DNA of 64,000 bases from Gemmatimonadota bacterium (GCA_022823225.1 JAJDXM010000092.1:145560-209559); one strand, 5' to 3'; positions 1 to 9,069 are shown, counted from the first letter of the stretch. Numbers and translations are program-made. The notes: generated by a model not told the origin, from the sequence alone.

Positions 1-1
1 C

Positions 2-403
2 CCGCACGAGGAGCGCGAGGGCGAATCGCAGGGCTCCATCATGATCGTCGTCGCTACGGACGCACCGCTTTCGGAGCGCAATCTCGAACGTGTGGCCAGG
101 CGCGCGATCATGGGGCTCTCCCGCACCGGTTCGTATGCCAGCAACGGATCGGGCGACTACGTGATCGGCTTTTCGACGGCTCCCGAGGTGCGCAGGCAGC
201 CGGACGGCCCCGTGAGGTCGGTCCGGGATCTCGCAAACAACAACATTTCCGCGATCTTCCAGGCCACCGTCGAGGCCACCGAGGAGGCGATCTACAACTC
301 GATGCTCAAGGCAGTCACCGTGAGCAGCCGCTGGGGCACCCGCGAAGCCCTGCCGATCGACGCCACGCTGGATGTCCTGAGACGGCACGGAGTGGTTCGC
401 TAG
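2..403 (+). CDS. P1 family peptidase (DmpA-like), C-terminal part
   Basis: This is the 3' end of a gene that starts before the window; 133 codons are present, opening at CCG (2-4). The family comprises N-terminal-nucleophile hydrolases (D-/L-aminopeptidase DmpA, beta-aminopeptidase BapA) that cut themselves between a Gly and a Ser, the Ser becoming the nucleophile of the beta chain. The expected G-S-I-M followed by IVVATDAPL lies at the left edge: Gly codon 32-34, Ser codon 35-37. The fragment is therefore almost exactly the mature beta subunit. Further family motifs are ARRAIMGLSRTGS and NGSGDYVIGFST. The ATG at 41 lies inside the motif and is not the start. The gene converges on the D-aminoacylase-like gene, which suggests, but does not show, a shared interest in D- or beta-amino peptides. 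Confidence 0.9.
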   Translation, partial: PHEEREGESQGSIMIVVATDAPLSERNLERVARRAIMGLSRTGSYASNGSGDYVIGFSTAPEVRRQPDGPVRSVRDLANNNISAIFQATVEATEEAIYNSMLKAVTVSSRWGTREALPIDATLDVLRRHGVVR

Positions 404-434
404 CCCGTGCTGCGGGGGGTTGTCCACGGGCTGT

Positions 435-2060
435 TCAGCCACCCCGCGACAATACCCGCCCGGCGCGGGCGCCCGTGAACTCGCCGTCCAGAATCGCGGC
501 TGTGCCGTTGACGAACAGGTGGACCACGCCGGTCGACAGCTGGTGCGGCTCGGTGAAGGTCGCCTGGTCGCGAAAGTCTCCCGAAAAGACAACCAGGTCG
601 GCGATCCTGCCCTCTGCGATGGTGCCCCGGTCCACCATCTCCATCACCTCGGCGGGAAGTCCGGTCATGGAGCGGATCGCCGCCTCCAGGGTCATGACCC
701 CATCCTCGAACACGTATTTCGCCAACTTGCGCGCGAATGCACCGTAGGAGCGCGGATGCGGGACGCCGACGCCAAAGGTAGGCAGATCCCCGTCCGACGA
801 CGTCATCGTCCAATCGCGGACCATCAGATTCAGGACATCTTCCTCGCTCATGTTGAAGGAGACGATCGAGGGGCCGCCCTGGAGGACAAGCTCGAGCGAC
901 AGGTCCACCGGATCGGCGCCGCGTTCGGCCGCCAGGTCGGACAGCAATCTACCCTCGATCGAAGGGTCCGGAACGAAGCGGCGAAACTGGATCCTTTCTG
1001 CTCCGCCGCGCCGTGCCAGGTTCTCGACCATGGCCTCACGGATCCGCGCCCGGGTTTGCGGGTCCGCGGCCCGCTGGGCGAAGGCCTGTCCTCCCCCCGC
1101 CTGCGCCCATCGCGGTACCAGCGCGGCTGAAAGACCGGTCGCCGAGGCCATGTAGGGGTACTGGTCCGCAAACACCGGCAACCCCTCCGCGCGAGCCGCC
1201 TCGATCCGTTCCACGATCTCGGCCGAGGCGCCCCACACCGGCGGGCCCAGCGCCTTGATGTGGGTCACCACCGCGGTGATCCCGGCCTCCCGACTCACGT
1301 CGATCACCTCTTCGACCGCCGCCACCACACCGATCGTGTAGTCGGACTCATCGCGGATATGGCTCGTATACAGTCCCCCGTATTCCGCAACCACGCGTCC
1401 GAGTTCGATCAGCTCCGAGTTGTCGGAGTAGCTGCCCGGCGCGTAGAAGGTGCCGGAAGAGAGTCCCCACGCGCCGGCCTCCATCCCGGCACGGACCAGC
1501 GCACGCATCGCCCCGAGCTCGCCCGCGTCCGGGGCCCGGTCCTCCGACCCGATGACGCGCCCGCGAATCGACCCGTGCGGCACGAGCTGCGCGACGTTGA
1601 CCCCCGGACCGTTGGCTTCCAGCGCGGCCCGCTGTTCGGCCAGGTCGACCGGGCCACCGCCGTCAGGATTCACCACCACGGTCGTGAGACCCTGGGCCAG
1701 AAGCGGCTCGGCGTCACTGCGTTCCGGCATCGCGAGCGCGGGCCCGGCATGCGAATGGACGTCGATGAAGCCGGGGCTGACATGAAGGCCGCTGACGTCG
1801 AGGGTGGTGTTCGCCATGGCGCCGCTGAGGTCGCCGACCGCTTCTATGCGGTCCGCCCTGATGCCGATGTCGACCTGGCGGGCGGGGGCGCCGGTGCCGT
1901 CCAGCACCTGACCGCCCAGCAGAATGGTGTCGTAGACGGGTACGTCGCAGGCGGCTACCGCGAAGGCAGCTGCCAGGGCGGCGATGCCGGCGGTTGGCCG
2001 ATCGACAGGCCTGCGCGGCCTGCGTCCGTTAGCTGACGAAGCTGGAAGGCAGCGCGTCAC
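435..2060 (-). CDS. N-acyl-D-amino-acid deacylase-like amidohydrolase lipoprotein
   Basis: Metal-dependent amidohydrolase of the D-aminoacylase type, expected to hydrolyse N-acyl-D-amino acids. After a lipoprotein signal (AALAAAFAVAAC, lipobox Cys) come the N-terminal amidohydrolase strand region (ILLGGQVLDGTGAP), the metal-binding PGFIDVHSHAGP, then YTSHIRDE, VVTHIKALGP, SSDGDLPTFG and the C-terminal return to the beta-sandwich (GRIADLVVFSGDF). At 541 aa it has the usual family length. I chose the GTG at 2060 because a strong Shine-Dalgarno (AAGGAGGAA) sits 5 nt upstream. An in-frame extension to 2147 would put extra residues before the signal peptide and lacks such a site. The lipobox predicts membrane anchoring facing the periplasm. 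Substrate is inferred from family only. Confidence 0.88.
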   Translation of the reverse strand: MTRCLPASSANGRRPRRPVDRPTAGIAALAAAFAVAACDVPVYDTILLGGQVLDGTGAPARQVDIGIRADRIEAVGDLSGAMANTTLDVSGLHVSPGFIDVHSHAGPALAMPERSDAEPLLAQGLTTVVVNPDGGGPVDLAEQRAALEANGPGVNVAQLVPHGSIRGRVIGSEDRAPDAGELGAMRALVRAGMEAGAWGLSSGTFYAPGSYSDNSELIELGRVVAEYGGLYTSHIRDESDYTIGVVAAVEEVIDVSREAGITAVVTHIKALGPPVWGASAEIVERIEAARAEGLPVFADQYPYMASATGLSAALVPRWAQAGGGQAFAQRAADPQTRARIREAMVENLARRGGAERIQFRRFVPDPSIEGRLLSDLAAERGADPVDLSLELVLQGGPSIVSFNMSEEDVLNLMVRDWTMTSSDGDLPTFGVGVPHPRSYGAFARKLAKYVFEDGVMTLEAAIRSMTGLPAEVMEMVDRGTIAEGRIADLVVFSGDFRDQATFTEPHQLSTGVVHLFVNGTAAILDGEFTGARAGRVLSRGG

Positions 2061-2083
2061 AGGTTCCTCCTTGCTGGCATTGG

Positions 2084-2121
2084 GTGTCCCGGGTGGCAAG
2101 CGGAGACTATCCACCGACTGC
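2084..2121 (+). repeat. Possible degenerate copy of the dispersed repeat
   Basis: GTGTCCC (2084-2090), GGCAAG (2095-2100) and a 22-base stretch at 2100-2121 occur in the same order as in the copy at 23899-23996, but with the middle deleted. The 22-base stretch matches 23975-23996 at 20 positions. It lies just upstream of the D-aminoacylase start. The match is short, so chance is possible. Confidence 0.35.
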
Positions 2122-2281
2122 GAGGGCGGCAACCCGCGCCGAATCACGTGACTTCATCGGCAACGAGTCAGCGTTTCATCATCTAACCATCATCGTCTCA
2201 TCATCGGCCAGGATGCGGGGTACACGACATTTGGCGGCAAGCCGGTTTGGGCCCGGGTCCAATACCCCTGGTTGCATGTAA

Positions 2282-2310
2282 TTGACACACACGCACCGGC
2301 GTTCTATCGT
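2282..2310 (+). promoter_or_regulatory. Sigma-70-like promoter for the first DUF4143 ATPase
   Basis: TTGACA (2282-2287) is followed after exactly 17 bases by TATCGT (2305-2310), a perfect -35 and a 4/6 -10 element. Transcription would begin near 2317, which favours the ATG at 2343 over the TTG at 2310 as the start of the gene. Confidence 0.45.
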
Positions 2311-2342
2311 TGAAGCGCCGATCTTCCAATATCCCGCCACTA

Positions 2343-3527
2343 ATGGAACTGATCAGCCGATTCTTCAAGATTCCGCGAGAGAGCTTCATACTCATGGGCC
2401 CTCGTGGGACGGGCAAGTCGACATGGCTGCGCGACAGCCTGCCCGACGCGATTCAACTTGATGTCGAGACGCCGTCCCTGCGCCACACACTGGCTGCCCG
2501 ACCCCAGCGACTCCGTGAACTGTTGGCCGAACCGCCGGCTCCCCGGACGGTGGTGATCGACGAGATCCAGCATGTGCCCAAGCTCCTCCGGACGGTGCGG
2601 CAAACCCTCGCCAGGCCGTCACCCCCGCATTTCGTTCTGGCGGCCTCGGGTTCGCGCGTTTTTTCGCGAGGCACCGATGGCCACTCCGATTTGCGGTTGC
2701 CACGGCACAGCTTCCACCCCCTGATGGCCGCCGAACTCCGGAACTTCGATCTGGACCGCGCCCTGAGGCACGGAATGCTCCCGGAGGCGGTCACGGCTTC
2801 CAACCCGCAGCGCGTGATCGAGGAATACACCCACGTCTACATCGCGGACGTGATGGCGCGTGGGCTGACGCGGCACATCGGGCGCTTCCGTCGCTTCCTC
2901 CAGGCCCTGAGTACTGCGCACGGCAAGCCGCTGAACATCGCTTCGGTGGCCCGAGGGTGTGCGGTGGAGCGCAAGATCGTCGCCGGGTACATTGCCATTC
3001 TCGAGGACCTCATGCTGGCATTCCGCGTGCCCGTGTACGCCAAGCGCACCATCGCGAGTGGTGCGGGCGTGTCCGATACGAGGCGCATCACCGTCTCCCG
3101 CGACAAGCTCTTCCTCTTCGACGCGGGTTTTTTCCGTGCGCTACTCCCGGAAGACTCAACCGGCCGTCAGGCCGAGCATGATCTTCAGGCGCTTGCGGGG
3201 CTCGTGGCCCAGCACATTCTCGCCTGGTCGGCCTACTCGCGCTTCGACGCGAAGTTGTGCTACTGGAGGACGCGGGCCGGCACCGAAGTCGACCTTGTCG
3301 TGCACGGGGCGACCGGCATCCAGGCCTTTCGGATCCAGAATGGTGAAGACGTGGGCCCGCGCGACCTCAAGGCGCTGCACGCCTTGCGCAAGGACCACCC
3401 GGACGTGGAGGCCGCCATCCTGTACCGCGGTTCCGAAACGAACCGGATCGACGGTGTCCACTGCCTTCCCGTCGAGGACTTTCTCCGGCGCATGCGCCCC
3501 GATCGGGGGCTGTTGGAGCTGGTGTGA
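2343..3527 (+). CDS. AAA+ ATPase with DUF4143-type C-terminus (copy 1)
   Basis: 394 aa. Single-gene ATPases of this family pair an AAA+ module with a DUF4143 domain; their cellular role is mostly unknown. The P-loop GPRGTGKST is at residues 19-27 and Walker B VVIDE at 70-74, followed by a sensor-like ASGSR. The C-terminal domain has the usual E-V-D-L strand (RTRAGTEVDLVVHG), but the following strand reads AFRIQN where the two other copies in this window have AFEIK or AVEVK. The E-x-K of the PD-(D/E)xK-like fold is therefore lost here. The start at ATG 2343 rests on the promoter at 2282-2310; TTG 2310 would add 11 residues. It is a single-gene unit followed directly by the dispersed repeat at 3535. 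Confidence 0.85.
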   Translation: MELISRFFKIPRESFILMGPRGTGKSTWLRDSLPDAIQLDVETPSLRHTLAARPQRLRELLAEPPAPRTVVIDEIQHVPKLLRTVRQTLARPSPPHFVLAASGSRVFSRGTDGHSDLRLPRHSFHPLMAAELRNFDLDRALRHGMLPEAVTASNPQRVIEEYTHVYIADVMARGLTRHIGRFRRFLQALSTAHGKPLNIASVARGCAVERKIVAGYIAILEDLMLAFRVPVYAKRTIASGAGVSDTRRITVSRDKLFLFDAGFFRALLPEDSTGRQAEHDLQALAGLVAQHILAWSAYSRFDAKLCYWRTRAGTEVDLVVHGATGIQAFRIQNGEDVGPRDLKALHALRKDHPDVEAAILYRGSETNRIDGVHCLPVEDFLRRMRPDRGLLELV

Positions 3528-3534
3528 ATCCCTG

Positions 3535-3594
3535 GTGTCCCGTCCCGGAAGCTCGCACGCCAACGAGAGTGCCGAGGCGCCGGGCTGGCAAGCC
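3535..3594 (+). repeat. Dispersed repeat, copy A
   Basis: About 58 bases beginning GTGTCCCGTCCCGGAAG and ending CGCCGGGCTGGCAAG, nearly identical to 23899-23956. It starts 8 nt after the stop of the DUF4143 ATPase and runs into the end of the ggt gene, whose stop is at 3597. Its right part recurs in inverted orientation at 63966-64000. Confidence 0.85.
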
Positions 3595-3596
3595 GG

Positions 3597-5321
3597 CTAG
3601 CCGCCCGGCACGATCGCCGCGCCCTCCCAGTCGGGATCGGCGGCGCCCACGATCTCGCCTGTCGCGAGATCAACCCATATCCCGTGGATCCGGCCGAACG
3701 CGCCCTCCCGTTCCTGCTCCTGCACCGTGATTCCCCACGATTCCACCATTGCCACTTCTTCGTCGGCCCATCCGATCACCGGCGATGTTTCCATTGCGAT
3801 GCCCCCCGCGATCGGGTGTACGCGCGCGGCGGCGAGCGCGTCCGGTAGAGTCATCCCCTGGTCCACAACGCGAAGGACGGCCTGGACGACAGCCGAGATG
3901 ATCCTGGCTCCTCCGGCGGCCCCGAGGACCAGCACGGGCTGGCCGTCGCTCAGCACCATCAGAGGAGAGATGCTGGACCTTGCGCGCTCCCCGGGCTCCA
4001 TGTGGCCCAGGTAGCCACCCAGGGTGGCCGCGTAGAGGAACCCCAGGCCGGGCGTCGCAACCCTGGAGCCCAGGCTGGGACCGATCGTCTGCGTGAGCGC
4101 GACGAACATTCCGTTGCCATCGGCGGTCGAGAGGTGGGTCGTGTGGCCCGGCGTACCCTGAAGCGCCGGCCATGACGGCTCGCCCGGCACCGCGGCGGGC
4201 GGCGACGCAGACATCCTGTCGCGCGTTAGCACCGTCGCCGCTCCCGCCATGTGGCGAATCGCTCCGGGTACGTCGATTCCGGCCGCGATGTCGGCGGCCC
4301 ACTCCTTGTCGGTCATGAAGGACAGGTCGTCGAGGCCGTTCTGACGCGCCAACATCCTTTCCTCGAATGCGCGGGCGATCGCGGTTCCGATCAGCGCGGC
4401 CCAGGTCTCGTCCTCCACGGCGGACATGTCGAAGCGCTCCAGGATGTGGAGTATGCCTATGCTGACCGCACCCGAGGCGGGGATGTCGGTGCCGACCAGT
4501 TCGAATCCGCGGTAGCTCCCCCGCACAACGGGGGCATCCAGCGCCTCGTAAGCCGCCAGCGACGCCCGCGTCACCGCACCGCCGTGCGCCTCCATGTCGT
4601 CCGCGATGCGTGCGGCGATCTGGCCCCGGTAGAAGGCATCTTCGCCGCCGGTCGCGATCGCGCGCAGGGTGGTGGCCAGGTCCGGCTGCACAAAGATCGC
4701 ACCGGCGGCGCGAGGCTCCCCGCCGGCGCTCAGGAAATGGGCGTGCGAGCCCTCGAACTCGGCCAGTTGCGCGGCCCCGGCGGCGTGGCGCGCGGCCTCG
4801 CCGGGCAGCAGTCGGAACCCCTGCTCCGCCAACTCGATGGCTGGCGCCATGACCTCCTCCAGGGACATCGTGCCGTGTTCGCGAAGCAGCCTGGCGAGCC
4901 CCGCCACCGCGCCCGGAACGCCCACCGTCGGGTATCCGTACGACGCCTGTGGCGCTGTCTCGGGATCGTAGGTTGCGGGTGCCTGCGTGGTCGCGTCGAT
5001 CCCGGCGACCGAGCCGTCCGGGAGCCGGATCAGGATCTGTGTACGGCCTCCAATGCTGTTCATCGACGGCTCGACCACCGAAACGGCAAATGCCGCCGCG
5101 ACGGCCGCATCGGCCGCGTTTCCCCCCGCGTCCAGCATGCGCGCGCCTGCTTCCGCCGCCCGCGGCTGCGCAGCCACGACCACCCCATTCGGCGACGATG
5201 CCACCTGCGCGGGCTGCCGGGGGACATCTCCCGTCCCGGAATCCGAACCCGGGCCGCAGCCGCACACCACGGCCAACGGCGCCATCCACCACATCCGAAA
5301 TGTTCCGATCCGTCTCATCAT
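3597..5321 (-). CDS. ggt: Gamma-glutamyltransferase, probable lipoprotein
   Basis: 574 aa N-terminal-nucleophile enzyme that transfers or hydrolyses gamma-glutamyl groups, for example of glutathione. A short leader with a lipobox-like PLAVVCGC is followed by the large subunit (AAQPRAAEAGARMLDAGGNA, SMNSIGG). The autocleavage site is GH-TTHLSTADGNG: the nucleophile should be Thr394, in the same context as E. coli GGT. The downstream RSSISP and GAAGGARI motifs are present, so the enzyme looks intact. The ATG at 5321 has a GGTGGAGG site 2-3 nt upstream and overlaps the stop of the preceding outer-membrane gene (ATGATGA), a sign of translational coupling. The reading frame stays open to 6089, but that stretch is antisense-like and overlaps the neighbour. 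It is the last gene of the 7259-3597 operon. Confidence 0.93.
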   Translation of the reverse strand: MMRRIGTFRMWWMAPLAVVCGCGPGSDSGTGDVPRQPAQVASSPNGVVVAAQPRAAEAGARMLDAGGNAADAAVAAAFAVSVVEPSMNSIGGRTQILIRLPDGSVAGIDATTQAPATYDPETAPQASYGYPTVGVPGAVAGLARLLREHGTMSLEEVMAPAIELAEQGFRLLPGEAARHAAGAAQLAEFEGSHAHFLSAGGEPRAAGAIFVQPDLATTLRAIATGGEDAFYRGQIAARIADDMEAHGGAVTRASLAAYEALDAPVVRGSYRGFELVGTDIPASGAVSIGILHILERFDMSAVEDETWAALIGTAIARAFEERMLARQNGLDDLSFMTDKEWAADIAAGIDVPGAIRHMAGAATVLTRDRMSASPPAAVPGEPSWPALQGTPGHTTHLSTADGNGMFVALTQTIGPSLGSRVATPGLGFLYAATLGGYLGHMEPGERARSSISPLMVLSDGQPVLVLGAAGGARIISAVVQAVLRVVDQGMTLPDALAAARVHPIAGGIAMETSPVIGWADEEVAMVESWGITVQEQEREGAFGRIHGIWVDLATGEIVGAADPDWEGAAIVPGG

Positions 5322-6166
5322 CGCCTCCACCTTGTGAAGTATCGCGCCACGAGCGTGGACCCGGCCGGTATGTTGCGGCCGCGCACGCTGAACCGAACTC
5401 CGAGTTCCGCCTCCCCGGGACCGATCTTGCGGAGCAGCGACGGCTGCAGCTGCGACAGGTCTCGTTGGAAACTCGGAACCCACACGCCCTCGGTCACTCC
5501 CGACCCCCCGTCCCATCCGTCCACGGAGAACCTGAACCCCCACCGTCCCATCATCGCGCCGGCCTGCACGAAGTAGAACAACTCGTCTCCGTGATGTTTC
5601 AGCGACTCCGTGTTCTCCTCGCGCCATCGGTATCCGATCCACCCCGAAACGTAGCCCGAACGCGGCCAGAAGGAGTGGCCCACCTCCGCCATCAGCTCCC
5701 AGTCGCGCTGGCCGTCGCCCAGAGGGATGAAGTCGGCAACGACATCGAAGTCGCCCACCGGCAACTTGACGCCCCCGCGGATCGCCAGGGGGAAGGACGA
5801 CCCGAACCAGGCGAGCGGGGCCCCGCGGAGCCAGAGGCGCGCGTCGCCGGGCCCGGTGGCCAGACGATCCGTGACGCCATCGTCGTAGCGCAGCCTCTGC
5901 CAGGACAGCTGCGCCCAGGCGTCCAGCCCCGGGAGCAGTCCCACCGCGCCGGTCAGGAACGAGGCCGTGGAGATCGCGCGGCCGTCGGCGAAGAAGTCCT
6001 GCAGCTCGCCGCTGCTGTCGTAGCGCTGGCGCGTGTCCTGATGGTACACGGCCAACGTGATCCACCCATCCCCCGGACGCTCCACCCACTGGGCCTGCGC
6101 CGTGGCCACCGACAACGCGCCCGCGACAAGCGCCGACGCTGCCGCCCGCCGCGGGCGGCTATTCAA
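5318..6166 (-). CDS. Predicted outer-membrane beta-barrel protein
   Basis: 282 aa. There is a signal peptide (AAASALVAGALSVATAQA, cleaved after AQA). The rest consists of alternating hydrophobic/polar strands rich in aromatic and Gly residues (ITLAVYHQD, AQLSWQRLRYDD, SGWIGYRWRE, FRFSVDGWD) and ends in an exposed strand, STLVARYFTRWRR. It resembles MetA-pathway/transporter-type barrels but I cannot name a substrate. It starts at TTG 6166, overlapping the stop of the DUF3179 gene (TTGAATAG), and ends inside the start of ggt, so all three should be translated together. The rare TTG start may lower its expression. Confidence 0.7.
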   Translation of the reverse strand: MNSRPRRAAASALVAGALSVATAQAQWVERPGDGWITLAVYHQDTRQRYDSSGELQDFFADGRAISTASFLTGAVGLLPGLDAWAQLSWQRLRYDDGVTDRLATGPGDARLWLRGAPLAWFGSSFPLAIRGGVKLPVGDFDVVADFIPLGDGQRDWELMAEVGHSFWPRSGYVSGWIGYRWREENTESLKHHGDELFYFVQAGAMMGRWGFRFSVDGWDGGSGVTEGVWVPSFQRDLSQLQPSLLRKIGPGEAELGVRFSVRGRNIPAGSTLVARYFTRWRR

Positions 6167-7259
6167 TCACCAGCTCCGTTTCGGGATGATAGGCTGCCCA
6201 GGCCTGCCAGAAGGCGACGTACGCCTCAGGAATCGGTTCCAGGCGCGCGCCCATGAGCTCGCCGACCCGGGCATGGCCCGTAACCGCCCACACCGAACCC
6301 GTTTCCCTGTCCACGAACCGCCCATCCCGGATCTCGAAGGTGAGCTGCCGGCCATCGGTTTCCGGTCGCGCCGGGACCGCAGCGCGGACCGCCGCGTCCC
6401 AGAACACGACGGCCGGCCGGCCCCGGTATTCGAACTCGACGACCGATCGCTCGCCCAGAGCCTCCAGCGCACCGAACGGAACCGCGAGGGGCGGCCGGTC
6501 CCCGGCGGCCGGAAGACCGACGACCCGTTCCTTCGGAAGGCGGCGCAAATCCTGCCGCGGAATCGGGAATCCGAGGTAGCTGGCGTTGTCCGGCGCCTCA
6601 TAGGAGGCACCGTAGGGGTTGAAGCTGTATCCCGCGGCAACGATCGAGTCCACGCCGATGACCATCGACCCGGGGAAGTGCTCCCGCCATCCGCCCCACG
6701 TCATCTCGATCACCGGCCGGGTCGCCAGCGACTGTCCCGCACGCGGTCCGCACCCGGCCTCTCCGGCCATCTGCGGCCACAGCGACGCGACGTCGGTCCT
6801 GTCATACATGATCAGGTTGGCCTGGTAGAGGAGTCCGGAGACCCCGAACTCGAGGCCGCCGACCCCGCCTCTGTCGAAGACCAGAGCGGAGCCGGTCAGG
6901 GGACAGTAGGTCACCGCAACCTGCTCCGCGCCGCGGTTCAGGTTCACGATCTCGTGCCGGTACATGATGTTGTGGGGAATGGCCAGCCACTCCCCGCCCA
7001 CCTCGGCCCCGATGACCCTGTCGTCGTCGGTGAGGTAGCGGATCATCGCCTCTCGATCGAGCGCCACGAACTCCGGATCGGTCATTGCGGGAATCCCGTC
7101 GCGCCCTACTCCGCCATCGGCCAGATAGGCGGGATCGAGCAGGCCACAGGCAAGCGACGGTGCGTCGGGCTCACCGAATACCGTGCTGGAGCAGGCCGCC
7201 GCGGCAAACAGCAGCGCCGACGACGAGATCGGCTTCCACTCATATTTCTTTCGAGACAA
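6159..7259 (-). CDS. DUF3179 domain lipoprotein
   Basis: 366 aa from the TTG at 7259. A lipoprotein leader (SSSALLFAAAAC, lipobox Cys) precedes a DUF3179 domain with the family signature VTYCPLTGSALVFDR and the downstream LWPQMAGEA and PIPRQDLRRLP motifs. The molecular function of DUF3179 is unknown. The start is uncertain: AGGAAGG at 7268-7274 is 8 nt from TTG 7259 but only 2 nt from GTG 7265, so I prefer TTG. It is the first gene of a minus-strand operon with the barrel protein and gamma-glutamyltransferase. It diverges from the COG3044 ATPase, with about 30 nt between the two starts, so the promoters must overlap. Confidence 0.82.
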   Translation of the reverse strand: MSRKKYEWKPISSSALLFAAAACSSTVFGEPDAPSLACGLLDPAYLADGGVGRDGIPAMTDPEFVALDREAMIRYLTDDDRVIGAEVGGEWLAIPHNIMYRHEIVNLNRGAEQVAVTYCPLTGSALVFDRGGVGGLEFGVSGLLYQANLIMYDRTDVASLWPQMAGEAGCGPRAGQSLATRPVIEMTWGGWREHFPGSMVIGVDSIVAAGYSFNPYGASYEAPDNASYLGFPIPRQDLRRLPKERVVGLPAAGDRPPLAVPFGALEALGERSVVEFEYRGRPAVVFWDAAVRAAVPARPETDGRQLTFEIRDGRFVDRETGSVWAVTGHARVGELMGARLEPIPEAYVAFWQAWAAYHPETELVIE

Positions 7260-7289
7260 TTCCACCGCCTTCCTCAAACCTCGAAACCC

Positions 7290-9041
7290 ATGGGCCGGAA
7301 CGAAGACGACCTCAGGCGCATCCTGCGCCGGATCGATGGACGGGGCTATCCCGCCTACAGGGACCTCAAGGGTACCTGGATCCTGCCTCGATTCAAACTG
7401 ATCGTTCGGCGGGTTCAGGGCGATCCCTTCGCAGCCCCGAGCCGTATCTCGGTCATCCTGGAGCCGTCTCGCGCGGGGTTCGCCCCCGAGTCCGTCGCGA
7501 CCGCTTCCCGGCGAACGGGCCTTTCCTGTCTGCTCGCCCGCTCCTTCGCGGCCGAGGCGCGCAAGATCCGTCCCGGCCGTTCGGCCCGCGGGGGCAGCGG
7601 CCGAAGCGGTGAGATCTTCATGACCGGACCGGGCCAGGTCGTTCTCCCCAACACCGCCGTGATCGTCGCGTCCGACGGTGCCGTCGAGGCCCGCTTCACC
7701 GTTGGGCTTCCCGCAGCGGGCCGGCGCGTGCTGGGCCGGCAGGCGGAAAAGCTGCTCCTGGAGACGGTGCCCGCGCTCGTCGACGCCACCCTGGTGAGCG
7801 CGGCGCACGCTCCCGGCGATGTCCGGCGCTCGGTGGAGGTGAATGAAGACGCCGACCACCTGCGCTCCCAGCTGGCCGACCGCGGACTGGTGGCGTTCAT
7901 CGGCAACGGCGCACTGCTCCCGCGCCGGAGCGGCGTCGATGACCGCCCCCTTGACGAGCGCCGCGCGACGCCCTTCGCCTCGCCTCCGAGCCTGGAGGTC
8001 ACCCTTGCGCGGCTGAACGCGCCACCTCTTGCCGGAATGGGAGTCCCAAAGGGGGTCACCCTTCTGGTCGGCGGGGGCTATCATGGCAAGTCCACCGTAC
8101 TCGATGCGGTGGCGCGGGGCGTGTACAACCACCGTCCCGGCGACGGGCGGGAGTGCGTGGTGACCGACCCGGGCGCGGCCAAGATCCAGGCCGAGGACGG
8201 GCGCTCCGTCGCGGGGGTGGACATCTCCCCCTTTATCGGCGCGCTTCCCGGAGGGCAGGACACGGCGCGCTTCTCCTCACCCAACGCCTCCGGCTCGACC
8301 AGCCAGGCCGCCGCGATCGTCGAGGCCCTGGAAGCCGGGACGCGGCTGATCCTCATCGACGAGGACACCGCCGCTACGAACTTCATGATCCGCGACCGAC
8401 GCATGCAGGCGCTGGTCCGGGGCGACGACGAACCCATCACGCCGTTCATCGACCGGGTCGGGAGTCTCTGCGCCGACGCCGGGGTCAGCACGCTCCTGGT
8501 GATCGGCGGCTCGGGCGACTATCTGGATGTGGCCGACCGCGTCGTGGCCATGGTTCGGTACCGTCCCCACGACCTCACAGACGAGGCGCGCGCCGTAGCG
8601 GCCGCACACCCGACGGGGCGGATCAGCGAAGCCGGACCGGTTCGCTGGCCCTCCCGCCACCGCTGCCCGGACCCTCGCTCGGTGCGGCCGGGACGCGGGC
8701 GGCGCCTGCGCCACATCAAGGTGTTCGACCGCTCCACAGTGGCCTTCGGCGACGACCGCATCGAGCTGGCCGGCGTGGCGCAGATCGTGTCGCGCGCCCA
8801 GACCAGGGCGGTGGCGCTGGCAGTGGCGCACGCGCGCCGGTTCATGGGCGACGGGGTGGCCATGGAGGACGTGCTGGCCGCCCTTGCCGCCGAATTGCAA
8901 CAGCGCGGACTGGACCTGCTCGACACCGGAATGCCGGGCAATCTGGCCCTGCCGCGCATGCACGAGGTCGGGGCCGCCCTGTCCCGGCTGAGGTCGCTGC
9001 ATGTGTCAGCGGCCGATTCGCGCCGACGGAGCGTGGACTAG
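7290..9041 (+). CDS. Predicted ATPase of the ABC class (COG3044)
   Basis: 583 aa soluble protein. It opens with the typical N-terminus MGRNEDDLRRILRRIDGRGY, carries the P-loop GGGYHGKST with Lys267, and has a Walker-B-like LILIDEDTAATNF around residues 350-362. These are hallmarks of the 'ABC-class ATPase' family found in many bacteria, which lacks transporter partners and has no settled role. A low-complexity basic linker (RPGRGRRLRHIKVFDR) lies near residue 475. The reading frame is open far upstream, but conserved sequence begins at this ATG. There is no clear Shine-Dalgarno, and the gene diverges closely from the DUF3179 gene. Confidence 0.85.
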   Translation: MGRNEDDLRRILRRIDGRGYPAYRDLKGTWILPRFKLIVRRVQGDPFAAPSRISVILEPSRAGFAPESVATASRRTGLSCLLARSFAAEARKIRPGRSARGGSGRSGEIFMTGPGQVVLPNTAVIVASDGAVEARFTVGLPAAGRRVLGRQAEKLLLETVPALVDATLVSAAHAPGDVRRSVEVNEDADHLRSQLADRGLVAFIGNGALLPRRSGVDDRPLDERRATPFASPPSLEVTLARLNAPPLAGMGVPKGVTLLVGGGYHGKSTVLDAVARGVYNHRPGDGRECVVTDPGAAKIQAEDGRSVAGVDISPFIGALPGGQDTARFSSPNASGSTSQAAAIVEALEAGTRLILIDEDTAATNFMIRDRRMQALVRGDDEPITPFIDRVGSLCADAGVSTLLVIGGSGDYLDVADRVVAMVRYRPHDLTDEARAVAAAHPTGRISEAGPVRWPSRHRCPDPRSVRPGRGRRLRHIKVFDRSTVAFGDDRIELAGVAQIVSRAQTRAVALAVAHARRFMGDGVAMEDVLAALAAELQQRGLDLLDTGMPGNLALPRMHEVGAALSRLRSLHVSAADSRRRSVD

Positions 9042-9069
9042 CGGCCCAAACCGGTCGACCGTCCGCCGA

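Noticed and set aside
5322..6089. Upstream extension of the gamma-glutamyltransferase frame
   Set aside because: It overlaps the beta-barrel gene entirely, and the real start has its own Shine-Dalgarno, leader and coupling signal at 5321.
6057..7289. Upstream extension of the COG3044 ATPase frame
   Set aside because: It runs antisense through the DUF3179 gene, and family sequence starts only at ATG 7290.
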